DNA of 64,000 nucleotides from Paramacrobiotus metropolitanus (lineage: Eukaryota > Tardigrada > Eutardigrada > Parachela > Macrobiotidae). Below the pieces are notes generated by a model that worked only from the letters and a program-made list of their open reading frames with translations, ran no database searches and was not told the origin of the DNA. Positions 1 through 11,206 of this stretch are shown one piece after another. The position numbers and the translations under genes were made by a program. Where the stretch lies: NCBI RefSeq assembly GCF_019649055.1, contig NW_026570256.1, positions 868,001 to 932,000 on the forward strand. Reading direction: 5' to 3'. Every line of letters begins with the position of its first letter. Within the stretch, counting starts at the first letter, position 1.

Positions 1-1357
1 GATCCAATACGTTAACTTTAACTCCATGATCTGTCTCTTCTACGACAGCTGTAGAACTGAATACATTCTCTGCGACCACTTCACCTTCTTCCATAATTTC
101 TGCAACACCAACCATAAGACCTTTACGTAAACGTATAGCCCGATCAGAGAAGTTAGTGATTAGTACTGCTGTTTTACCATCCTCCACTTGTACGATACTG
201 TTACCGACCGATACGTGATGGTTAAACAGTAAGGTACCTTCAGGAAAAATTCTCATATTACCTGTGTACTGATCAGGTACATTCACTTCTAGAAGTACAC
301 CAGTTTTCGGTTTAATATGAGTATTATTACTCAATTTAATTCGCGTGCAATTCCAGTCATATTCTCCACTCGCATCAGTTGCAACATTAACTGCTTCATC
401 GATTACGTCAGTCTCACTACGTACTTCATTGGTGCTGTGTACTTCACACTGTACTGATTTATCTGTACTAGCTACTGTCTGCACGACGATGGGATTATCT
501 AGTACTACTGTACTAGTAGTCTGTAATTCTTCTTCTTCAATTTTATTCTGCATACGTTGCACTCTTGCTTGTGTTTTCGTTACGTAATTAAAATTACTCT
601 TAATATCTTGCGTATCTGATACGCACTGTTTCTGTAAGTACCGGTCTTCATACTTTTTATGTACGAAATCTGTGCTTTTATTTTCAATCTCAAATCTGAA
701 TGCATAATTTTCTTCAGTTACGTATTTAATACGATTATTTGCATAATATTGTTCCATTATGCACTCTACGCACTCCGCTTTTGATTTCATATCTGTATCG
801 ATACTAGCAATTAATTTCGAAATTTCACGTACAGATTCATACGCTTCAAATGATATGTAACCTTTCTGAGTATTGATCACTACGCCTTCACGCTTAATAA
901 AATCATTTCCGAGTATGCAAAATTCTTGTGGTGCAGTACTTAATAACCAAAAGTCCTGCTTGAATTTATGTTGACCCATAATAATTTCACATTCGGTGTA
1001 GCACGGTCTACTTTCTTTCACATCATTACTTATGGTGGTAAATCTTAGCTGCTGCCCTTCCGGTGCTTCAATACGTTGCAGTTTAAGATCTAACATCACA
1101 GGATAGCTCATTATGCTTGTACTCGCACCTGTATCTATCAGTGCCTCTACTTCCTGTCCGTTAATTACAACGCTTACCTTTGCGGGTTTACAGGATGCAG
1201 GTCCGCCATGTAAGTTAGTACTCAGCTCACTACGCTTCAATGGTACGGTGCCACTCAATGATACAATACGGTCTACAGGAGGCTTTCTATCCACGCGGCC
1301 ATACGGACCTCCGTTTACGTATGGCGACAGTCTTTTCCCTCTTCTGACACCCAGAAG
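1..1357 (-). CDS. pol: Pol polyprotein, N-terminal part (aspartic protease and linker)
   Basis: This frame opens after a stop at 1360-1358 and is in the -1 register relative to gag. I read it without a stop to base 1. The retropepsin active site LIDTGAST lies at about 1141-1118, and an LLG-like flap partner (ILGN) near 914-903. Beyond the protease the protein is acidic and hydrophilic; near the window edge it has the sort of beta-rich linker (IFPEGTLLF, then LRKGLMVGVAEI) that precedes reverse transcriptase in Gypsy-type Pol. The protease would cleave the Gag-Pol polyprotein. There is no start codon of its own; expression by -1 frameshifting from gag is inferred. The C-terminal part is cut off by the window. 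Confidence 0.75.
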
Positions 1358-3285
1358 TTATCGTTCTGATTTCCCTTTTCTACTTCATCTTCATACGCTC
1401 GCTGTAGTTCTCGCTTCTTATCTTCAGGACATTTTGGCAATATAGATTCTAAATCTCTACGACTCTTAATGAAAGGACACATACGAAACCCATGCCGATA
1501 ATCGAAGCACTTAGGACAAAAGTACAATCCATTATTTAGTCTGTACGATGAGAAATCGATTTCATTACGACTGAATTTCCACTGCGTAATAGGCAAATCA
1601 CGTTGTCCAGGGCTACGAGAACGAGAAAATCTACGATTATCATTACGTTCTCTGTTGCGATTCACATCACGATCTCGACTTCCACTACGACCACGGGAGA
1701 AATCAGGGCGAAATCGGTCACCACGATCGCGACTACCACTGCGTCCTCGCTCATCCCGGTTCCATCTGTCATTTCTGCCACGATTCTCATACGTACGTGA
1801 ATCGCGATTGCCATAACGAAAATCATTACGAGTATCGCGGTTATTATTATAACGATTATCAGTACGGATATCCCGATTTGCATACGTATTCCTGCTATTA
1901 TTACTATATCGGTTATTACTGTACTGATTGTTACGGAAATCATTACGATCGCGAGATCCACTACGTTCCCGAAAAGATCTAAATTTGTCAAAAGATCTAC
2001 TTCGGTCTCGCCGGTATTCATACGCATTAACTGCCTGTGCCGTACTCGCTTGCATAGTTTCTTTCGTTTCCGACTGGTCAATACGTGCCAAGTTACTTAA
2101 AACTCTACGCATTTCCGGAATTGTATTCACTTTAGCGACCGCTAGGAGCTTACGATACTCGACGTTACTGTCAATAGCTCTGCGTATTTCAGCAATCTTA
2201 TCCTCTTCCGCCATATTTGGATTAATTTCCTGCATTAAGTCCAACATTTCATCGAAGAATTCCTCTACATTTTCACCAGGCTTTAAGGTTTTCTGTGCCA
2301 GCTCCATACGCTTTACTTGCTTATAGTCTTCCGGCAGATAACGTAAACACATGATATGCTTCCATTCCGCATATGATTTTCTGCTATTCGTTGACCACAT
2401 ACTTTCGAAAAATTTACGCGGACCTTCTTCCAAATACGTTGGTAACATACTGATACGCTTTGCTGATGACCAGCTTAAATTATCCGCTACCCGGTCAAAC
2501 TGCTGGAAAAATGCTTTTATGCTGTAATTCGACTTATTTTTAAATTTCTCAATTGTATGGTCTTTTGTTACGTTTCTGCTGTTGTTATTAATAACATACG
2601 AATTTAATGCCGAAATTAACGAATTAATATCTGTATTCGTTACGGTCTGCGAACTGGCGATATTTTCTTCAGTCTGAGTACGTTCATTTTTAACTGGTTC
2701 ATAATTATCTACATTATCAGCTGCATTACTATGTACTTCAGTTTCTTCATCTTCTACGTTGATAGTCCGATTTCTCAAGTGCAGATTTTCTCTTTCCAAT
2801 CGTATTAAACGATTTTGCAAATCACTAAAATTTTCTGCTATCTCTGCATCTTTAATTTTAAGTAGTTTCGAAACTGCTGCCAGATCTGCGTCCGCTAAAT
2901 TACTTCTAAGTTGATTCGCAATACGATCACACTCTGACTGCACATTATCACTTGTAGGTTCAGTGCCCAGTATGTTTCCTGCTTCTTCAGGCTTTTTACT
3001 TCTACGCCAATAATCCGATTCCTTAATGTCTGCAGTTGTCTTTAGATCTTCATACGAAATTCCAGTCTGAATACAGTAATTGGCAATATGCTCCACAGCT
3101 TCATTATTATTCATCGTTACTTTTAATACTGCATTAATTTTACTGGCAATTTCGTTAACTTTCGCCCTTTTCACTTGAGTCAACAACTCTACGATCTGTC
3201 TGCGCTCTGCTTCCAGTTCCTCGTCTTTTGTTCTATCGGCGCTGCCTCGCGCTGTCGGTTCAGTGGTCGACATGCCGACGCTCAC
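1315..3285 (-). CDS. gag: Gag-like capsid/nucleocapsid polyprotein
   Basis: A 656-aa intact frame. The N-terminal third is helical and charged. A retrotransposon-capsid-like region lies around residues 240-400, with FFQQFDRVADNLSW and FESMWSTNSRKSYAEWKHI as the kind of conserved helices seen in Gypsy Gag, followed by a helix-rich part ending ARIDQSETKE. Residues about 420-580 are very rich in Arg, Asn, Asp and Ser (RS/RD repeats), probably RNA-binding. Near residues 594-607, CPKCFDYRHGFRMC fits the CX2CX4HX4C zinc knuckle exactly. It would form the particle and package element RNA. The start MSVGMS is the first ATG of the frame. Codons are unusually rich in CGT/GTA combinations. Confidence 0.8.
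   Translation of the reverse strand: MSVGMSTTEPTARGSADRTKDEELEAERRQIVELLTQVKRAKVNEIASKINAVLKVTMNNNEAVEHIANYCIQTGISYEDLKTTADIKESDYWRRSKKPEEAGNILGTEPTSDNVQSECDRIANQLRSNLADADLAAVSKLLKIKDAEIAENFSDLQNRLIRLERENLHLRNRTINVEDEETEVHSNAADNVDNYEPVKNERTQTEENIASSQTVTNTDINSLISALNSYVINNNSRNVTKDHTIEKFKNKSNYSIKAFFQQFDRVADNLSWSSAKRISMLPTYLEEGPRKFFESMWSTNSRKSYAEWKHIMCLRYLPEDYKQVKRMELAQKTLKPGENVEEFFDEMLDLMQEINPNMAEEDKIAEIRRAIDSNVEYRKLLAVAKVNTIPEMRRVLSNLARIDQSETKETMQASTAQAVNAYEYRRDRSRSFDKFRSFRERSGSRDRNDFRNNQYSNNRYSNNSRNTYANRDIRTDNRYNNNRDTRNDFRYGNRDSRTYENRGRNDRWNRDERGRSGSRDRGDRFRPDFSRGRSGSRDRDVNRNRERNDNRRFSRSRSPGQRDLPITQWKFSRNEIDFSSYRLNNGLYFCPKCFDYRHGFRMCPFIKSRRDLESILPKCPEDKKRELQRAYEDEVEKGNQNDNFWVSEEGKDCRHT
1333..1339 (-). 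promoter_or_regulatory. Candidate -1 ribosomal frameshift site GGGAAAA
   Basis: In the gag frame the bases read G GGA AAA, which fits the X XXY YYZ slippery rule. The site is 15 bases before the gag stop (TAA, 1317-1315). A slip of -1 here enters the open protease frame directly. The gag/pol overlap is only about 43 bases (1357-1315), so the site is well placed. I did not model the downstream RNA structure. Confidence 0.6.
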
Positions 3286-3533
3286 TTATCACGATTTACA
3301 ATCTCAAGCTTACATGCAAATCTTGCACGTCTAGGCACGTTTCGGAAAATCCTCACGAGAAACGAAAATTCTGCTCTTCTACAAATCGTCCATAAAACAC
3401 GGCCGTTCTCAAAATTTTCAGATGGATTTCATACGAATTCAAACCAGAAATTGTCATAAAACTTCATACGATTGTATCAGAATTAAACCATACGAGTATG
3501 GACACACACAGGATACTGCACTACGTTAAAACG
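3286..3533 (-). other. Untranslated leader upstream of gag
   Basis: No coding frame of note. It keeps the same TACG-rich composition as the coding part (for example at 3430, 3466, 3491, 3521), so it belongs to the element. I could not identify a primer-binding site with confidence. Confidence 0.4.
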
Positions 3534-3875
3534 TCAGTCCTCAATACGAGTAAAATGTCTTTCCAATGCGTCGGTTTTCACACATAAAATCTGCCTCAAA
3601 ACCTCACAATCTCTACGATTATAAACTTTGGGATAATGGTGCTTACCCTTACGTGTCTGCTCCTGCTGTCTCCACCACTTGTAATCCGACCACGAGATTC
3701 TGTACGCTATGGCTTCGGATCCGAGGTACTCTTGATGCTCTGATGCACTTCGCTCTACGTCCGCTATTCCAGCTCGCATACGCTTCGCACCACGATTCTG
3801 CACTACTTTCCACTGTTCTTCTACGTTAGGAGCTGATGGGGGCTCTTTGCGATCCCTTGAGTCAGGAAGCGCCAT
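3534..3875 (-). CDS. Small ORF between LTR and gag (113 aa, unknown)
   Basis: A basic 113-aa frame (MALPDSRDRKEPPSAP at the start) upstream of gag within the element. No domain is recognised. The TACG-rich composition matches gag and pol, so it is probably element-encoded. It could be a short accessory ORF, or an upstream frame with no function. Its ATG follows directly on the probable LTR region. Confidence 0.3.
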   Translation of the reverse strand: MALPDSRDRKEPPSAPNVEEQWKVVQNRGAKRMRAGIADVERSASEHQEYLGSEAIAYRISWSDYKWWRQQEQTRKGKHHYPKVYNRRDCEVLRQILCVKTDALERHFTRIED

Positions 3876-4258
3876 ACAACGGAAGGCTGACGGTGTGCTC
3901 CCGTTTACTGTGGGTTGGCTACACGCCGCGCCACGCCGCTAAAAGGACCGATGTTGGTGGTCTAATTGTTCGCAATTAGGAAGTTTTTTGAACAGGAAAT
4001 GGTCTTACTGTTTTCCGGGAAGAATGCTGCGTGATTAGGTGGAAGAACGAGAGGTTATTTCGACCGAACGAACGACAGAATGTCCATGGACCAATTTATT
4101 CAAATTTAGGAAGTTACTCCATCACCGACTGATCAGCGTCCAATTTCCCATTTCACATCACACCGTTAAACACCGTTAACACACTAGCCAGCTGTGACTC
4201 ATCAATCCACACAGACTGACCAATCAAATAAAGTTCTAATTATTTGAATTTAACCACA
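3876..4258 (-). repeat. Probable 5' LTR
   Basis: Read on the minus strand, the region starts with TGTGGTTAAATTC exactly where homology to family exon 6 stops. It lacks long ORFs and contains AATAAA (in a GAATAAATT context). The downstream LTR end is not resolved and may lie anywhere down to about 3880. The matching 3' LTR is outside the window, so LTR identity cannot be shown here. Confidence 0.35.
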
Positions 4259-6230
4259 GTCGCTATAATATGGCCTGCGCGTACGACAAACGACCATCGA
4301 GAACCAACATCTCTTCTCATGGGCGGTAAGTGAAGTAAAAACAAAAAAGTTAATGGTCAACCCATCCGGATCGAAGTTCCAAAGACGCACCTGCACTTTT
4401 CTTGTGGTAATAGTGCGCCGGTCAGACAGCCAGTGTTGGAGTTTGCGGAGTTACTGCACAGTGCACAGTTTAAATAACATAACATAATATATATATTCAT
4501 GTACCTTTTCCCATGAGGGTTTTGTCGTTGAGACGCTCTGTCATCAACTTTTCCAGCTCTGGTAACAGCTGGATACTCATCGGGCGGTCCAGGTACATTC
4601 GAAAGGAATAAAGTCGATTCATTGGGTATTCCGGCAGATACGGGATACGGGATCGTGCTCGACTGCGAAGACTCGGGTCCGGTTGGAACTGATAGTATCG
4701 GTTAGTGTAATTTTCCAGATTTGATTCGTCCAGTCTATCGACGTACATTTTGCCCTTCACGGTCGCCACGAAGGAAAACGGCAGAACACTAATTCTAATG
4801 GAATAAACACTGATATCTTGCCAGAAGCAACAAGAATAAATGTAAAGGCTACTGATTAGCAATTACTTAAGTACTGACCGAGCTTTCTAATAAATGTACT
4901 ACCTAAATACTGTATTTTCAAATTGAACCGCGAACCAACTCAATGTATGCTGACAGTAGGAGCCCAATGTACTACTTACAGTTAATAGCTTACTCAGAAA
5001 AGCTGCCAGCAGATCGGTTGGTGACTATTGCCCCGGTTCAAATCTTGCAAAATGTGGCTGGACGTCATTGATTCCATCCTCGCCGCAGTTCTCTCGCTTT
5101 CTACCTTGCACAATCAACGCGTTCAGATCAGAGTGCAATTGGTCAATATCAAAATGCACGGTCGCTGAACTGTTCTCCGATAGATAGTACGTGGAATACT
5201 GAGTTCGATAAGGGGCGGCGTTACGAAAGATTTTTCCAGTGGGCGGATCTAAGCTTTTTTCTCCTAGCCGCTGCCAGAACATTTTGGTGGAAGGAGGTAT
5301 GATTTTTGGCAGGGCGAGGGAAGAAACGTTCTGAGCCAGGGGTCTAACATCGTTGTTTAGCGGTAGATTATCCACAGGCAGAATGTACACAACTGATGTT
5401 AGAGGTGACCTTCAAATTACAGCAAAATGTTTATGGTAATGGAACCAGTTGAATCTGTTGATGTGATAATAATAAGTGCCGATTTGCAATTTACCCATTG
5501 CTAGAGGAAAAATCCCATGTGTCTCCCAGCTTTATGATTTTAACGCGCTTCGCAGTCCAGTTACTTCTTTCGGGTAGGAATACGAAGAGCACCGTTGTCC
5601 CGTATTTTATTTGGTGGTGCTAATTGCAGCGGAGTGAAGAGCGCATGCACATTTTACTGCTGCATTATGAAAATTAATTTACCGAAACTGGGTGACCAAG
5701 CGTACGTCAGAGCTTCTTCCAACGCCGCAACGCTAAGGTTCGTTTGAGGTAATGCGATCCGGTGCATGCCGATATATTTTGGGATATTTAAGAACTTTCT
5801 GAAGTTCGTTATCAGGAGATCACGCTTAAAGCGCGCGTAAAACGCAATCGATTCGTATCCGCGCAGAATGAAAGCTTCCATACGCCGAAATATTTCCAAG
5901 GTCGTGCTGTCAGTGCCATCTTGTATGATGTTTGAGCAGAGACTCATCGTTGCTTCAAATGTTTCACTGACACCTACAAAGTACTGTAAGAAAAAAACGA
6001 ACTTAAGACTTAAATTTTATTTAAAAACTGTTGTGTGCATGATACGAATAAGACATAACTGAATAACGGCATCAGATAATTATAACGCTCAATCGAAAGA
6101 ATACATGATACGCACCTGGTTGGCTTAGTCGGTACATTCTCGTATCATTTGCGTATGGATGTACAATGGAATTTACAGCTTTGATGTGCCTTTCGGATTG
6201 AATCAGCGGCATAGATGCCATCAAAATCAT
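4259..6230 (-). pseudogene. Family copy A: secreted SEA-like-repeat protein, broken
   Basis: Exons 1-6 of the tandem family are recognisable: signal exon (6230-6116, beginning MILMASMPLIQS), exon 2 (5973-5683), exon 3 (about 5565-5503), exon 4 (about 5399-5000), exon 5 (about 4815-4502, SVLPFSFVATVK to SIQLLPELEKLM) and exon 6 from about 4415. Exon 4 carries a net +2 length change next to FEP (about 5030) that brings a stop in frame. Exon 6 has another +2 change (about 4325-4300), after which the family reading LDGRLSYAQ resumes in a shifted frame. At 4258 the exon is cut by the LTR element. Exons 7-8 would lie beyond the element, outside the window. The role of the family is unknown. Confidence 0.7.
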
Positions 6231-7798
6231 TGGTCAGACAAACATGGTGCTATTGTTATGGTGCGTATTGTCAATTGCTTCAAATGCTTAGTAGTCAGAA
6301 TAAAGTAAAAAAGATTGCTAAAACTCCAGTATACACGGGGAACGAGAGAACTTACCTATATCATTCTGTTTCCCAGTTTAAGCTGTTCCTCTGTAGTCAA
6401 AATGCACCATGTCCTGTAAGACAGATGGCCTTTGAATGGTCCACGGAATAAACTCTTGAGTTACTTAGTCATAACTCATAACTGCAAAAGTTTTGGGCGT
6501 GACCTGCATTTTTAAGAGCCTGCAACTTTTTGACCTTCTACTTTTCAAACATCTTTCTACCCGTATTATACTATTATGCGTGAGTTACCACGCCGAACAT
6601 CTGGTTGCATACATTAATACAGCGAATGCGCTTGCCACATACAGTGTTTAATCAGTTAACAGCTTCAAACTCATTATAACGTAATCACTTCTGAAGGGTA
6701 GCAATCCATGTGGAAGACCATAATTAACTGCCTACCCTAGTGGTTCCCAAATGCTGCGATATTTTCTTATAAGTGCGGATAAATCATTTTCCATGTCACA
6801 TTTGCGGAAGATGTGAACAACCAAGTGGTCTGTGATGCAATTTTAGTGGAGACAGTGATGGCTGCTTGCGGCATAACTATTTTTCAGATCTCTAACTTCT
6901 TTTGTGAAAAGCGCTCCTTCCGGACTGACTGTTCTTCAACTACTTTCCATAAATCTCTTTGAAAACCTTCGCAGATCATTGCAAGATGTTAAATAAAAAG
7001 AGCGAAACTCATCAAAAAACTTTCTTCAAGTACGCGCTTTCGCAAAATATTAATTAAAAATATTTTTTGCTTGGTCGTTGTGTAAGTATTCTTGTGACCT
7101 TTTTTACGCTAATAACCTAACATCCGTGTACCAATGAAAACATTGTAGTTTTACTCTAGTTTTTTGTGCGTTAAGGTTATTACAGCTGCAGGCTGAGATA
7201 AACCATGAACTTGAGAATTTGTCTAGTTTTACCGCTGCAACTGTACGTATTATAATAAATTTTCCAAATTTAAGCGAACAGTTGATTTATAGACTCGTTG
7301 GGCTTAACTGAGCGGCGGTAATTTTTAGTCTAGTTTCTTCCACAACGAACCGATAACATTCTCTAAGAAATTAAGGTCATTAAAAAATTTTTGACTGAAT
7401 GGGATCCCAAAAGAATAAAAGCCCAACGTACGAGTAGATTGTCTGGCGTAATGGATTATTGCACGATTTTCATCTGACAGTACTCATAATAATTATTTGT
7501 ATGACAGCTGCATTTGCGCGCCTTTTAGATAACAACGTTTAATTAGCACAAAAGGGCTTATGTAAGTTACGAACATGGTGCACACCAACCAAGGCAACAA
7601 CAACGCGTGGCCGTAAGCTCAGGCATTGATTTACCAAATTTTTATCCTCAGGCATTACAATTAAACCAATTTTATTTAGCGCACGTGAAAGAACGGATGG
7701 CTCACATGCATTTCAGTTTTATTTCAGCAATATTTTCTTCATCACCACCGCTGCTGCTACTGTTTTTGGGTTGCAGGCAAAAATTTGTATGTACAAAT
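6231..7798. other. Divergent intergenic region
   Basis: About 1.6 kb between the minus-strand copy A and the plus-strand monooxygenase gene. It is AT-rich. Short frames (6215-6451, 7607-7798) show no domain. It probably holds the promoters of both genes. I see no clear repeat or RNA gene. Confidence 0.4.
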
Positions 7799-10700
7799 AT
7801 GCAAAGCGGAACGTTATCTTGTTGGGTGTTCCTCTTGCTGCTTTATGGTAACCACAGCATTGAGCTATCCAGTGTCCGCCGGTTCCAAGGCCCCGCCCCC
7901 GACCAACCGTTGGAGATCAGCTGGGGCACGAACGAGTCACACATTGAAGTGCAACTGTCATATCCGACGCACGGCTGGCTGGCCATGGGACTGTCACCCG
8001 ACGGCGGCATGGACCAATCGGATGTGCTGTTTGGATACGTCGATGATTTGACTTTGGAAGTTATTGTTCAAGTAAAGATAACCAAACTTAAAGTTGCAGG
8101 TGACACCAGTTTCAGACTGCCAAGGTGTTGCATTTAGGACCGTTATTTACAAACCAACCCGGCCCAAATGGCGGTGAATTTAAGTTTGGATGCCCAACAA
8201 GACTGGCAGAAAATCTCTGGATACAAAAATGGAACATACACGAGTATCCGAGCAGCGCGTTGGTTGATAACGTGTGACGAGGCTGACCGGTCCTTTCGGG
8301 TAATTTTGTGATACAGTTGTAGGTCGGTCACCATTGCTGTAAAAGTGTAAATATTGCATATTTCGCCTTCTGTACAGGATGTTGCGCAGTATGTTATATA
8401 CAGTCTACACAGCCAGCCGCTGACAAGTCCTACGTCGCTTGTGCCTTACCACACTTTCCGTGGTATGGCCAGCATTAATTTTGTTGCACAAAGTAAAGCC
8501 GACGAGGGCGATCGGCAAGCAGATCATGAAACAGCTACCAAGCTTCACAGCGAAGAGACCAAAAAGATGCTCTTCAGCATTGGAAATGTGAGTTAGGTAC
8601 CGGCTGCAATATCTAACACCAATCGAGTGATACTTGCGTAAGCTTGCTATGTAAGACACATTGTAAAATGCGTCTACGAAAAAACGATGCGCGGATAGTG
8701 TCTTGGTGCGGTTTGCAAGCGTTTGGCTATCTTGAGCACGAGTTTTCACAATAAATATACAACTTAGTTTACTGGGCTTTTAAAGCTTTGCTTTACACAG
8801 GATGGTACGCATCTCGATTGCTGCCACGCGTCCCAGATATTGTGACTAAAAGAAAAAATACTTTTCTGCAGGTCGTTGTGACGAACGATACGGACTCGGT
8901 GTCCTGGTGCGCGCTACATACGGTGCCGAAACTGGAGAAAAAGTATCACGCTGTTGCAGTATGTTATGCGCTGTGTTATGCAATAATCTCGATAAATTAA
9001 GTGTACTTTTCATAACATGATTATTGCTGCCATGATCATGCAGACCCAACCCGACATCGACAAGCAAAATGCCGAAAATATTCGCCAGATACTGGTGTAT
9101 GCATGTAATGACATTCCTCAGTATGCGCCGGAATTAATCAAGGGCAAATTTCGTTGCAATCCCACGGATGGTGTGTCGTTCATTTTGAAGTACTGCCCCG
9201 TCATAACGGTGGCATGGGTCATGGGCCAAGCGGTACGCAGTTTCTCTTAGATCAACCGCATTAGTTTTAATGCTAATGATTTGCCGATATGCGATGCTAA
9301 AGCCTGACCGTCGTATTTACATCGCTTTACCAGTTTCAGCGTTCTTTGACTTTCTATTGGTAATTTGAATTTTTGTTCGTTTTAAATGCCCCTGTTACAA
9401 TTCAGAGCATCACTTCCTATCCCAGAGTGACCGGTCAACCATGGGAACCGGAAATGTCGGGGAAGTACCTACTCTTACAGGTGCACTACAATAATCCCGA
9501 GCGCCGCTGTACGTTCTATGTTATTATTTCTTCGCCGAATGTGGAACAAGAGGTGCTTTTTGTTATATTACAGCGTTTGCGGATGACTCCGGAATAATAT
9601 ATCACTTGAGCGAACAACTGCAACAATACGACATGGGCACACTGATGGCCGGGGTGACTGGTATGGATTGTGAGTACTTAAGAAAATTGTACGAAAATAA
9701 TTTTCCTTTATCCGTGTCTTCGGATTATCTATCACATAATATGAAATGCTACATTTATTAAATAAACTCAGTAAAATAACAGCAAGTTGGACATTAACGA
9801 ATGAGCTCATTTTATTTCACTACGGGTAAATGAAGCTCTCTTCTGTTTAAATGGTATTTAATTAATTTCTAATTCTATTTTATCTTTGGAGCAGTTACTA
9901 TGACCTTGCCTCCAGGACAAAAAGCCTTCACGGTGCAAGCACATTGCTCCAGTTTCTGTACCCATGTGGTGCGTATAATATTATCTGGAAGCGTTTTGCG
10001 GTTTTGTGAATGATCAATGTGATGATTACAGCTTCCTACAGACGGCATTACAATCTTCTCCAGTGTTTTTCACATGCATACACGAGGTAGGCAAAGCATG
10101 CCGGTAGCGGAATGCAGGTAGCCTTTATATAAGTGGCAATTAGTTACTAATTGTCATTACTATTCAATGTTGTGATCGGTATTGTTTTCTAGGTTTGAGT
10201 GGCGTTATACGGCACTTCCGAGGCTCCAGAGAACTGCCGATCATCGATGCCGTTTCTAATTATGATGTCATTCTTCAAACTATGCGACCTGTTACTCCGT
10301 TTAGGAAATTTCTTCCGGTAACGATCGGTGCGCGCGCTTATACAAGTGACATTATGCACATCATCGGACTTGTGTTTATTGAGTGCGCCTAGAAAGACCA
10401 ACATCTCACCGTGACTGCATAATGTTTGTTCCATTAATTTTATTTAGGGTGATCGGCTCGTCGTGGAGTGCAATTTTACCACGCAAAAGGACATTCAACC
10501 AGTGTTTGTACGTTAAGTTCTTAGACAACAACGGAACAATATTTTCCACAGGCTATATCCCGGTTTAGGGCGGAGAAAACTTTGCGGGAGAAACATGCCA
10601 AGCGTTCATCAACTATTACCCCAAGTCCGCACTGCAGACTTGCGGAACGCAATTCCGTGTACCGGGTTACTTGGCAATACTGTCGCAACCACGAAAAAAC

Positions 10701-11136
10701 CGGTACTTTTATCGTAGATCTGTGCGTGCTAGATGAAATGACCATTTTGCTTCCTGATATATACCCGCAGTAAGATCTTCCGGCCTAAACTAACGCCGGA
10801 AGTGGCTAGCATCCTGCTGATTGGAAGTAGTGATTTACCTGCAGTACGTCGCTTCATGGTCCAGCAACTACAACCACAAGTACAAAAGTACTTCAGCAGT
10901 CACATGTGGAACGATGAGGACGTCCGACTACTGCAAGAATTCTACACGAAAAGTGGCAGCTATCTGGGCATTTGTGACGTGCAGGTTAGCGCCCATCCGT
11001 ACGTAAATTTTATGAAAGGCTTATATGGGTGCGGGAATTATAATGACCTTTGTAGGGAAATATGACGACGATTCCCAACGACAACCCACCGGCGATCGCG
11101 CAATGGACTCCTAAAGATAGCGATTCGTGCCAATGA
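7799..11136 (+). CDS. DOMON and copper type II monooxygenase-like protein (DBH/MOXD1 family)
   Basis: Fourteen exons join in one frame of 580 aa: 7799-8071, 8138-8299, 8378-8587, 8872-8958, 9044-9232, 9406-9508, 9574-9669, 9895-9968, 10032-10086, 10193-10317, 10448-10507, 10569-10656, 10845-10984, 11056-11136. A signal peptide (MQSGTLSCWVFLLLLYG) precedes a DOMON domain (GWLAMGLSPDGGMDQSDVL). Then come the N-terminal (VSWCALHTVP; ILVYAC; LLLQVHYNNPE) and C-terminal (TLPPGQ; FHMHTRG; INYYP) halves of the Cu2 monooxygenase fold. Members such as dopamine beta-hydroxylase hydroxylate substrates in the secretory pathway. Here the HH pair before ILVYAC is RQ, and the EMC methionine is Thr (GETC). 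The His of VHYNNP and the HxH of FHMH remain. Normal catalysis is therefore doubtful. The start at 7799 was chosen because it gives a clean signal peptide; an upstream in-frame ATG at 7607 exists. Confidence 0.85.
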
Positions 11137-11206
11137 AGATACAACTGAAACACGTTATACTACGCAATCCGTCTAAATCAGAGGGTTCGTGCTTCGATAA
11201 TAAAAA

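Larger units (their letters stand above)
1..4258 (-). mobile_element. LTR retrotransposon (Ty3/Gypsy-like), 5' part
   Basis: On the minus strand, in order: a likely 5' LTR, a leader, gag ending in a CCHC zinc knuckle, then an overlapping -1 frame with an aspartic protease motif that stays open to the window edge. Reverse transcriptase, RNase H, integrase and the 3' LTR would lie outside the window. The order gag, protease, then pol is typical of Ty3/Gypsy and related elements; without the RT the family is inferred. The long open frames suggest a young element. It interrupts exon 6 of family copy A. Confidence 0.75.

Noticed and set aside
1603-2326. Several frames on the plus strand and in another minus frame opposite gag
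   Set aside because: They are shadows of the Arg/Asn/Ser-rich repeat region of gag and have low-complexity composition.
3876-4258. Primer-binding site and exact LTR 3' end
   Set aside because: Several CA/TGG combinations exist, but none matched a tRNA 3' end convincingly, and the second LTR is outside the window.
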